In this document: positions 41,506 to 48,561 of the stretch, in pieces
How the letters are laid out: every line of letters begins with the position of its first letter
Position numbering within the stretch: position 1 is the stretch's first letter
NCBI RefSeq assembly: GCF_001427305.1
Contig: NZ_LMFZ01000049.1
Span: 62,001 to 126,000 of the forward strand
Direction: 5' to 3'
Source: Duganella sp. Root1480D1
Lineage (GTDB): Bacteria; Pseudomonadota; Gammaproteobacteria; Burkholderiales; Burkholderiaceae_D
Length of the DNA stretch: 64,000 bases
Notes under the pieces: generated by a model
The model's database searches: none
What the model was told of the DNA's origin: nothing
The model's input: only the letters and a program-made list of their open reading frames with translations
Translations under genes and position numbers: made by a program

Positions 41506-42116
41506 TGAGCAATACCATTCCCAGTGAAGAGGTTCCCGGCAGCCCCGATTTCCGGCACCTGGACACCATCGACGGTATTGCGGTGGACCTGCGCTATGCC
41601 GGACCGGACAACTTCGTGGGCCGGGACCTGTATTCGCCGCTGGATTGCGCCTGGCTGCACCGCGACGCTGCCGCCGCCATCGAACGCGTGGTGGGCTACC
41701 TGGCGCAGCGTGCGCCTGGTTGCAAGGTCCTGCTGCTCGACGCATTGCGCCCGCACCGCGTGCAGGAACAGTTGTGGGATGCGCTGGCCGGCACCAGCCT
41801 GCAGATGTACCTGGCGCCGCCGGAACGCGGCTCGATCCACTCCTTTGGCATGGCGGTCGACATCACCATTCTCGATCCGGCAGGGCAGGAGCTCGACATG
41901 GGCACCGGCTTCGACGATATGACAGAATTGTCCCACCCAGCGCTGGAGGCGCGGCACCTGGCGAGCGGTGAACTGACTGCCGTGCACATCGCCAACCGCC
42001 AATTGCTGCGCGACGCCATGTTCCAGGCCGGCTTCGCGGGAATCAATAGCGAATGGTGGCATTTCGACTGCGGCGACCGCGTGCTGGTGCGCCGCGATTA
42101 CACAAAAGTCCTATAA
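41505..42116 (+). CDS. ddpX: D-alanyl-D-alanine dipeptidase, VanX/DdpX type
   Basis: The 203-residue protein is a zinc dipeptidase that hydrolyses D-Ala-D-Ala. Conserved parts are FRHLDTIDGIAVDLRYAGPD, LLLDALRPHRVQEQLWDAL with the stabilising Arg, the zinc ligands in GSIHSFGMAVDITI (His and Asp) and the final zinc and catalytic motif NSEWWHFDCGD (Glu and His). In Gram-negative bacteria DdpX salvages D-Ala-D-Ala from the wall as nutrient and is not itself a resistance factor. It overlaps the LysR stop by one base and fits the salvage theme. Confidence 0.92.
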   Translation: MSNTIPSEEVPGSPDFRHLDTIDGIAVDLRYAGPDNFVGRDLYSPLDCAWLHRDAAAAIERVVGYLAQRAPGCKVLLLDALRPHRVQEQLWDALAGTSLQMYLAPPERGSIHSFGMAVDITILDPAGQELDMGTGFDDMTELSHPALEARHLASGELTAVHIANRQLLRDAMFQAGFAGINSEWWHFDCGDRVLVRRDYTKVL

Positions 42117-42130
42117 AGGAGACATCCGCC

Positions 42131-42598
42131 ATGCGGCAGCCCTGGTCTACCACACGAGCAATCCTGACCGGCGGTGCGCTGGGCGGCTTGCTGGACATCC
42201 TGTTCGCGATCAGCTTCGCCGGTTACAACGGCCTGCCGCCGGAACGGCTGCTGCAAGTAGTGGCCAGCGGCGCATTAGGCCAAGCGGCATTCACCGGCGG
42301 CGCACCTGCCGCAGCATTCGGCCTCGCCTGCCATTTCGCCCTGAGTTTCGCGTGGATGGCGATCTTCTTCCTGGCTGCGCGCCGCATTCCGGCGCTGGCG
42401 AGCAAGCCGCTGCTGGCGGCGGTCGGCTACGGCCTGCTGGTGTTCTTCACCATGCGGCTGGTGGTGCTGCCGCTGTCGGCGTTTCCGCGCCCGGTGACGT
42501 TCAATGCCTTCTCCTGGGGCATGGACATCCTGTCCCACATCTTCCTGTTCAGCCTTCCGATCGTGTGGGCGACGCGCAAGGTGTTGCGCGCTTCATAA
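42131..42598 (+). CDS. Small integral membrane protein, unknown function
   Basis: The 155-residue protein has about four membrane helices (for example ILTGGALGGLLDILFAISFA, FALSFAWMAIFFLAARR, and LLAAVGYGLLVFFTMRLVVL). There is no recognised enzymatic motif. A segment around PRPVTFNAFSWGMDILSHIF lies between the last two helices. It follows ddpX by 14 bases with a GGAGACA ribosome site, so it is in the same transcript, and ends in a 6-base overlap with the convergent DUF2939 gene. No function is proposed. Confidence 0.7.
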   Translation: MRQPWSTTRAILTGGALGGLLDILFAISFAGYNGLPPERLLQVVASGALGQAAFTGGAPAAAFGLACHFALSFAWMAIFFLAARRIPALASKPLLAAVGYGLLVFFTMRLVVLPLSAFPRPVTFNAFSWGMDILSHIFLFSLPIVWATRKVLRAS

Positions 42599-43108
42599 AC
42601 GGAATTCGGACAGCTTCCAGTCCGCAAAACCGTTGCGAACGAAGACCAGCGCGATCTTGTCGTTGCGGACGATGTAGCGGTTGACGCCATCGCGCTCGGT
42701 GACCCACTTTGGCCTTTTCTCGCCTGAGGGCGGCTCGTCATCGCGTTCGCGTTCCTGTTCACGTGCGTCACGATCTTCGTGCCGGTCCTTGCGCTTCTTC
42801 GCAAAGTCGCCGTGCTCCAGCACAAGCATCACCGCCTCCGGCCGCACCAGTGCATCCACCACCACGCCGCCCAGCAGTCGGCCGAAGCCGCTGAGAGCAT
42901 CGTCATTTGGCTTGCCGGCGATATCGTCCTTCATATTTTCCCGCAGCGCCGGAAAGTCGACGTGGCTATTGAATGCCTCCACATCATGCACCCGCACCGC
43001 TTCCTTCATCTGGTGCACAACAAGCAGCGGCGACCAATACCAATACGCCGCTATCGCAATAACGACCGCCAGCAATGCCGTCGGGATACCTTTACTTTGC
43101 TTCGCCAT
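42593..43108 (-). CDS. DUF2939 domain-containing membrane-anchored protein
   Basis: The 171-residue protein has an N-terminal membrane helix (ALLAVVIAIAAYWYWSP) and a DUF2939-type domain: LLVVHQMKEAVRVHDVEAFN and SHVDFPALRENMKDDI are typical of this family, whose role is unknown. A charged, low-complexity insert rich in Arg, Glu and Asp (about residues 108-130) follows. The end RNGFADWKLSEFRL is also family-like. The upstream minus-strand gene ends 11 bases before its end of coding region, so they are cotranscribed. Confidence 0.78.
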   Translation of the reverse strand: MAKQSKGIPTALLAVVIAIAAYWYWSPLLVVHQMKEAVRVHDVEAFNSHVDFPALRENMKDDIAGKPNDDALSGFGRLLGGVVVDALVRPEAVMLVLEHGDFAKKRKDRHEDRDAREQERERDDEPPSGEKRPKWVTERDGVNRYIVRNDKIALVFVRNGFADWKLSEFRL

Positions 43109-43119
43109 CTGAAATGATC

Positions 43120-43869
43120 CTAGTCGGTGATCGTTAAGTCGACATCAATGATCTTCTCGAAGACCTGCCGTTCCGCCTCGTTCCGCAATGAGACTTTAAT
43201 ACGTTTAATCGAGCACCGCTCACCAACCGAGAAACCCATCTGGATCTTGCCCTTGGCGTAAAGCGGTTCGAAAAGACCGGTGTGAGTCATGCTGCAGTTC
43301 GTGTCGGGTACGGTGCCGGGAAAAAGGCCATTTGGAGTGTTGATGTCGTACTCGAATTCGACCGGAATAAAAGTGCCTTTCTTCACCGAGGCTTGTTTTC
43401 CTGTTGGAAGGCGTACCTGCTTGATTGAGGAACCAAGGCCGTCTCGCTTTCGTTTATCCAAAGCGGGATCGCGCACGAACTTGTAGTTGACAGGAAGATC
43501 CTGCCTGAATACCTCGGTCGAGTTTTCATCCTTGAAAACTACGGTCATCTTGTTCAGAGTACCGGGCTCGGTCAGGTAGGCACCACGCCTGATGACGTGC
43601 GTCCCTGGCTCCAGTTCTTCTGGCACTCCAATGTACTGCGACTGATAAGTCTCGTCGAAAATGCGAACCCAGGCGCGAAGCGGGGACGCAGGCTTGGAAA
43701 AGTGGAACTTGATTGTTGCGAGAACTGGGGTTTGTTCCTTCAGTGTGCTGCCATTGGATGGGTCCAGCTTGATCGAGTCGATTACCAGGTCGGAAGACTT
43801 CACCTGCGCGAAGGCTACGTTCGATGCTAAAAGAGTGGCCAGCAACAGGCCCGCTTTGAATAATTTCAT
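43120..43869 (-). CDS. Hypothetical exported protein
   Basis: The 249-residue product has a clear signal peptide (MKLFKAGLLLATLLASNVAFA). The mature part is beta-rich, with two similar strands-and-loops regions: SIKLDPSNGSTLKEQTPVLA and WVRIFDETYQSQYIGVPEEL. Two Cys (TNCSMTHTGLF and GERCSIKRIKV) may form a disulfide. I do not recognise the family. It lies between dacB and the DUF2939 gene on the same strand. It may be part of a secreted envelope set, but no evidence identifies its activity. Confidence 0.7.
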   Translation of the reverse strand: MKLFKAGLLLATLLASNVAFAQVKSSDLVIDSIKLDPSNGSTLKEQTPVLATIKFHFSKPASPLRAWVRIFDETYQSQYIGVPEELEPGTHVIRRGAYLTEPGTLNKMTVVFKDENSTEVFRQDLPVNYKFVRDPALDKRKRDGLGSSIKQVRLPTGKQASVKKGTFIPVEFEYDINTPNGLFPGTVPDTNCSMTHTGLFEPLYAKGKIQMGFSVGERCSIKRIKVSLRNEAERQVFEKIIDVDLTITD

Positions 43870-43904
43870 TCCGAAGATTGAGTGTTGGAGTTATAACTGT
43901 CTGA

Positions 43905-45416
43905 TTACTGCGCCGGAATCCGCGAAACCCAATCGATCACGCCATCGACCAGCGCGCGGCCATTGCCGTTGCCGGCGCGATCATGGTTGACCATCACGAC
44001 GACGATGCACTGCTGGCCGTTGGCATCCGGGACGTAGCCGGCGATGGCGACCACGTTTTTCAGCGTGCCGGTCTTGACACGGGCGTGCATGGCGGCAGGG
44101 CTTTCTTTCAGGCGGCGCTTCATGGTTCCGTCGATCGCCGCAATCGGCAGGCTGGTAAGGAACTCCGGCGCCCACAGCGAATTTTGCGCGGCCTTCAGCA
44201 AGCCGGCCATCTGCTCCGGGCTGAAGCGCTCGATGCGCGACAGGCCGGAACCGTTTTCGAACACCATGCCGGTGTCGTCGATGCCGTGGGCCCGCAACCA
44301 GTTGCGGATCACCATTTCCGAGCGGGCGTTAGTGGTCATCGGCGCTGGCGCCGCTTCGGCGCCGCCGGGAATTTCCGTTGGCGCTGCGTCCGGCAAGGGG
44401 CGGCTGCCCTGCACGGGATCAGCCTGCAGGCTGCCCAGGCTCAGGAAGATAGTGCGCGCCAGGCCGTTGTCGGACAGCTTGTTGGTATCGCGCACCATCT
44501 CAGGCAGCGAGCGGCTCACATGTTCGGCCAGCAGCGTCGAAGCACCGCTATTGAAGGCTCGCGACTGCTCGGCGGAAGCCTCGACAGCCATGCCGTTGAA
44601 TTGCCCGCCAAGGCGCTCCCACGTGGCGCGAAACAGGCGCTCGGCGTAATCCGTGCGGTCCAACACGTTAATCACATTGGTCTTGCTGCAATTGCGCGGG
44701 AACGTCCCTTTCAGCACCACGGTCAGGTGCGATCCGTTGCGCACATACTCGGGAATCTTCCAGCCGTCTTCCCATTTGGTGCAATCGCGGTCGACCAGCG
44801 TCAGTTCCGAACGCACGCGCACATTGTCCAGCTCCGGCAGCACGCTGGCCTTGATCGATTTCGCGTCGGAGGCGATATCGAGCGTCTGCAAGTTCATGTT
44901 GAGCAGCAGCGCATCGGGGATCAGGTTGTAGTAAGCCTCGGGAGACTCGTCGAACGGCGGCGCACCCGCATCGGCACGCGCGGGTTGCCAGAGCTGGCGG
45001 TCCAGCACCAGGTTGCCGTCGATTTTGCGGATGCCCTTGGTGCGCAGCTTTTCCAGCATGTGGGTGAAGACGTCGGCCGTGAAGTCTCCATCGGCGCCCC
45101 CGCGCAGCACCAGGTCGCCGTGCAGCACGCCGCCCACCACATCACCGGTAGTGCGCAGTTCGGTGCGGCCGCGGAACTGCGGGCCAAGCACGTCCAGACC
45201 GACCATGGTGGTGAACAGCTTCATGGTCGAAGCAGGGGTGAAGGTGCGCGCCGCTTCGTGCGAGACCAGTACCTGGTCGCCGCGCAGCACCACTGCCCCG
45301 ATGGCATCCTCCGGGATGCCTTTTTCGGCAGCCAGGCGAGCGATCGGCTCCGGCAGTGCCGCTTGGGCGGACGCGCCTATAGCGGCAAGCAAAGTGGCTA
45401 AAAGCAGGCGGCGCAT
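43905..45416 (-). CDS. dacB: D-alanyl-D-alanine carboxypeptidase/endopeptidase (PBP4)
   Basis: The 503-residue periplasmic serine peptidase fits DacB/PBP4, which trims and opens peptidoglycan crosslinks. It has a signal peptide (LLLATLLAAIGASAQA), the active-site SxxK in FTPASTMKLFTTMVGLDV, the SxN triad in KLSDNGLARTIFLSL and the KTG motif in HARVKTGTLKNVVAIAG. A large insertion domain between SxxK and SxN is typical of PBP4. It begins 10 bases after the SpmAB-type gene ends, and the two are in one transcript. Confidence 0.94.
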   Translation of the reverse strand: MRRLLLATLLAAIGASAQAALPEPIARLAAEKGIPEDAIGAVVLRGDQVLVSHEAARTFTPASTMKLFTTMVGLDVLGPQFRGRTELRTTGDVVGGVLHGDLVLRGGADGDFTADVFTHMLEKLRTKGIRKIDGNLVLDRQLWQPARADAGAPPFDESPEAYYNLIPDALLLNMNLQTLDIASDAKSIKASVLPELDNVRVRSELTLVDRDCTKWEDGWKIPEYVRNGSHLTVVLKGTFPRNCSKTNVINVLDRTDYAERLFRATWERLGGQFNGMAVEASAEQSRAFNSGASTLLAEHVSRSLPEMVRDTNKLSDNGLARTIFLSLGSLQADPVQGSRPLPDAAPTEIPGGAEAAPAPMTTNARSEMVIRNWLRAHGIDDTGMVFENGSGLSRIERFSPEQMAGLLKAAQNSLWAPEFLTSLPIAAIDGTMKRRLKESPAAMHARVKTGTLKNVVAIAGYVPDANGQQCIVVVMVNHDRAGNGNGRALVDGVIDWVSRIPAQ

Positions 45417-45426
45417 TATCGAATCC

Positions 45427-46665
45427 TTAACCGAAAAACACGTAGGCTACCGCAATCGCGGTCAAGACCCCCGCGAGATCCGCAATCAGGCCGGCGGAAA
45501 TCGCATAGCGCGTCTTTCGGATGCCGACGGAGCCGAAATACAGCGCCACGATATAGAAGGTAGTATCCGCCGATCCCTGGAAGATACAAGCCAGACGGCC
45601 GACGAAGGAATCCGGGCCGTAAGTCTTCATCGCATCGATCATCATGGCGCGCGAGCCGGAACCGCTGAAAGGCTTCATCAGCGCCGTTGGCAGCGAAGGC
45701 ACGAAGTCGGTGCGCAAGCCCAGTGCATTGAAGACCCAGTTGAAGCCATCCATTACCAGCCCGAACACGCCAGCATTACGCAGCACGCTGATTGCCACCA
45801 GCATGCCGACCAGGTAAGGAATCACCGTCAGCGAAGTCTGGATGCCACCCTTCGCGCCTTCGATAAAGGCCTCATACACGTTCACTTTCTTGACCAGCGC
45901 GCCGATGATAAAGGCGGCGATGATCGAAATCAGGATCAGGTTGGAGGCCACTTTCGACACCACCTCGATCTGCTCGCGCGTCAGGAATGCAGTGAAGTAC
46001 CAGATCAGGCCCGCAATGGCCGCCGTCATGCCGCCGATCCAGGCCAGCAGCACTGGATCGAACAGGTTCAGGCGCTGGCGGATGCCGACCGCGATGATGC
46101 CGGTGATCGTCGCCGCATAAGTCGCAATCATGCAGGGAATGAAAATATCCGATGGATCGGCTGCGCCGAGGATGGCGCGCTGCGCCATGATCGCCAGCGG
46201 GATCAGGGTCAGGCCGGAGGTATGCAGTACCAGGAACATGATCTGCGCGTTGCTGGCCGTATCCTTGTTCGGATTCAGCGACTGCAGGCTTTCCATCGCC
46301 TTCAGGCCGAACGGGGTGGCGGCGTTGTCGAGGCCAAGCAGGTTGGCCGAGAAGTTCATCACCATGTGGCCGGTGGCCGGATGGTCCTTCGGCACCTCAG
46401 GGAAGATGCGCGAGAAGAAGGGCGAGATGATCTTCGCCAGCCAGCCGATCGCCCCGGCCTTTTCGCCGATGTTCATGATCCCCAGCCACAGCGTCATCAC
46501 GCCGGCCAGCGGCAGTGCGATGTCCATCACACCCAGCCTGGCCGACTCGAAAGTGCCGTCGATGATCTTCTTGAAGATCTCCGTATCGCCCATGAACAGC
46601 CATTGGATGATGGCGGCGGCGAAGCCTACGAGGAAAAACCCGGACCAGATGTAATTAAGGGACAT
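45427..46665 (-). CDS. SpmA-SpmB fused membrane protein (nucleoside recognition domains)
   Basis: The 412-residue membrane protein combines two Gate/nucleoside-recognition domains. The first half (residues about 1-200) resembles SpmA: GEKAGAIGWLAKIISPFFSR, NFSANLLGLDNAATPFGLKA and LVLHTSGLTLIPLAIMAQR. The second half (about 235-412) resembles SpmB: SLTVIPYLVGMLVAISVLR and LACIFQGSADTTFYIVALYF. In Bacillus, SpmA and SpmB are separate and lie with dacB in a spore-cortex operon. Here the fused gene directly precedes dacB in a non-sporulating genome. The transported substrate is not known. The start at 46665 begins at MSLNYIWSG, the usual opening. Confidence 0.85.
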   Translation of the reverse strand: MSLNYIWSGFFLVGFAAAIIQWLFMGDTEIFKKIIDGTFESARLGVMDIALPLAGVMTLWLGIMNIGEKAGAIGWLAKIISPFFSRIFPEVPKDHPATGHMVMNFSANLLGLDNAATPFGLKAMESLQSLNPNKDTASNAQIMFLVLHTSGLTLIPLAIMAQRAILGAADPSDIFIPCMIATYAATITGIIAVGIRQRLNLFDPVLLAWIGGMTAAIAGLIWYFTAFLTREQIEVVSKVASNLILISIIAAFIIGALVKKVNVYEAFIEGAKGGIQTSLTVIPYLVGMLVAISVLRNAGVFGLVMDGFNWVFNALGLRTDFVPSLPTALMKPFSGSGSRAMMIDAMKTYGPDSFVGRLACIFQGSADTTFYIVALYFGSVGIRKTRYAISAGLIADLAGVLTAIAVAYVFFG

Positions 46666-46798
46666 GGATGTACTTCTTGTAGTGGAATGACCGATTTTGC
46701 AGCGAAAGTATAGGGCCAGCGGATGAAAGTATGCGCTGCGCTCATGTAAAAAAGTTATAAGCTGGCGTATCGCCAAGCACTGGCTTATGCTCCGCTGC

Positions 46799-48478
46799 AT
46801 GAAAAAACTTCGCGTTCTCGCCGCCCTGACCCTTGCCCTGGCCATTGCCGCTCCGGCAGCGCAGGCCGCCGACAAGGTCCTGCACGCTTTTCTGTCGACG
46901 GGCGAAACCGGCCTCGATCCTGCTGTCGCTTCCGACCTGGCCAGCCTGAGCCTGCTGGAAAACCTGTTCGAGCCGATGCTGCGCTACGACTACGAGGCGC
47001 GCCCGGTCAAACTGGCGCCAAGCAGCCTGCGTGAAATGCCAACCAGCGACACCAGCGGCAAAGTCTGGACCTTCCACCTGAAGCCAGGCATGTTTTTCAG
47101 CGGCGATCCAGCTTTTAACGGAAAGAAGCGCGAAGTTACGGCGGAGGATTACAAATTCGCTATCGAACGCCTGCTCGATCCCGCGCTCAAATCGCCCTGG
47201 TCCTTCATGTTCGAGGGCAAACTGGCCGACCTGAGGACGCTGGATAAGTACACCCTGCGCCTGACGCTGAAAGAGCCCGACCCGAGCCTGCTGTTCTATC
47301 TCGCCCTGCCGGCCACCGGAGCGGTGGCGAAAGAAGTGACCGATGCCTACGGCAGCCAGGTAGGCAACCACCCGGTCGGCTCCGGCCCTTTCGTCATCGA
47401 AGAATGGAAGCGCAGCGACAAGATCACTCTGGCCGCCAACAAGGGCTACCACCAGGCCTGGCGAGGCCAGCACCTGCCGATCGTCGACAAGGTCGAAGTC
47501 AAGGTCATGGAGGAGTATCAGTCACGCGTGCTGGGCTTCCTGAATGGCGAGTTCGATTACATCGAGCAGGTGCCGGAATCGATGCGCGACATGGTGCTCG
47601 ATCCCTCCTCGCCCAAGCCGGTGTTGAAAAAGGACCTGGCTGCGCGCGGCATGGTGTTGTCCCCGTTTCCCGTGCTGCAGACCTATTACATGTGGATGAA
47701 CATGGACGACCCGGTCATCGGCGGCTACAGCAAGGAGAAGGTCGCCCTGCGCCGCGCCATAGCACTGGGTTATGACAGCCCCGAAGATATCGCCCTGCTG
47801 AAGAAGGGCCTGGCGATTCCCGCCCAAAGCCCGCTGCCGCCGAACGTGCTTGGCTACGACCCCGACTACCGCAGCCCGATCAGCTACAACCCCAAGCTGG
47901 CCAAAGCCCTGCTGGACCGCTTCGGCTACAAGGTAGGCAAGGACGGCTTCCGCACCCTGCCCGACGGCCAGCCGCTGGCGCTGGTGATGCACAGCGAGCC
48001 GACCATGGTGGGCCGCCTGCGCGATGAATTGTGGCGCAAGAACCTGAACGCGCTTGGCATCCGCGTCAGCTTCAAGACCGACAAGAAGACCGAGATCATC
48101 AAAGCCAGTCGCCTTGGCAAGGTGCAGATGTTCGAAACCAACTGGATTGCCGATTTCCCGGATGGCGACAACTTCTACCAGCTCCTGTGGGGCTCCAACA
48201 GCGGCCGCGCCAATTACGCCCGCTTCAATCTGCCTGACTACAACAGCCGATATGAGAAAGCCCGCCAGCTCAGCGATGGCCCTGAGCGCAACGCCCTGTA
48301 CCGCGAGATGAACCAGCTGATCCACGCGTATAACCCCTGGGTATTGCTGATCCACCCGATTTCGGCCGATATCCAGCAACCGTGGCTTAAAAACTACAAT
48401 CGACACCCGGTCGAACTGACCAATTGGCGTTACCTGGACCTTGAACCAAAAAGCAATGTGACCACTGCATTACATTAA
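46799..48478 (+). CDS. Extracellular solute-binding protein family 5 (oligopeptide type)
   Basis: The 559-residue protein has a signal peptide (KKLRVLAALTLALAIAAPAA) and the SBP_bac_5 fold of OppA, DppA and MppA. Typical parts are LDPAVASDLASLSLLENLFE at the start, VWTFHLKPGMFFSGDPAF, YGSQVGNHPVGSGPFVIEEW, and FETNWIADFPDGDNFYQLLW near the end. No ABC permease or ATPase genes flank it, so it is an orphan binding protein that must use a permease coded elsewhere, as E. coli MppA uses Opp for murein tripeptide. A TonB-dependent receptor follows after 83 bases. Confidence 0.9.
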   Translation: MKKLRVLAALTLALAIAAPAAQAADKVLHAFLSTGETGLDPAVASDLASLSLLENLFEPMLRYDYEARPVKLAPSSLREMPTSDTSGKVWTFHLKPGMFFSGDPAFNGKKREVTAEDYKFAIERLLDPALKSPWSFMFEGKLADLRTLDKYTLRLTLKEPDPSLLFYLALPATGAVAKEVTDAYGSQVGNHPVGSGPFVIEEWKRSDKITLAANKGYHQAWRGQHLPIVDKVEVKVMEEYQSRVLGFLNGEFDYIEQVPESMRDMVLDPSSPKPVLKKDLAARGMVLSPFPVLQTYYMWMNMDDPVIGGYSKEKVALRRAIALGYDSPEDIALLKKGLAIPAQSPLPPNVLGYDPDYRSPISYNPKLAKALLDRFGYKVGKDGFRTLPDGQPLALVMHSEPTMVGRLRDELWRKNLNALGIRVSFKTDKKTEIIKASRLGKVQMFETNWIADFPDGDNFYQLLWGSNSGRANYARFNLPDYNSRYEKARQLSDGPERNALYREMNQLIHAYNPWVLLIHPISADIQQPWLKNYNRHPVELTNWRYLDLEPKSNVTTALH

Positions 48479-48561
48479 GTTATGGACGCAATAGTAATTT
48501 TCATTGGATGACAAGTTTTTCATAGCGCTACTCTGCAAAAAACACTATCGGGGAGAGGCTT

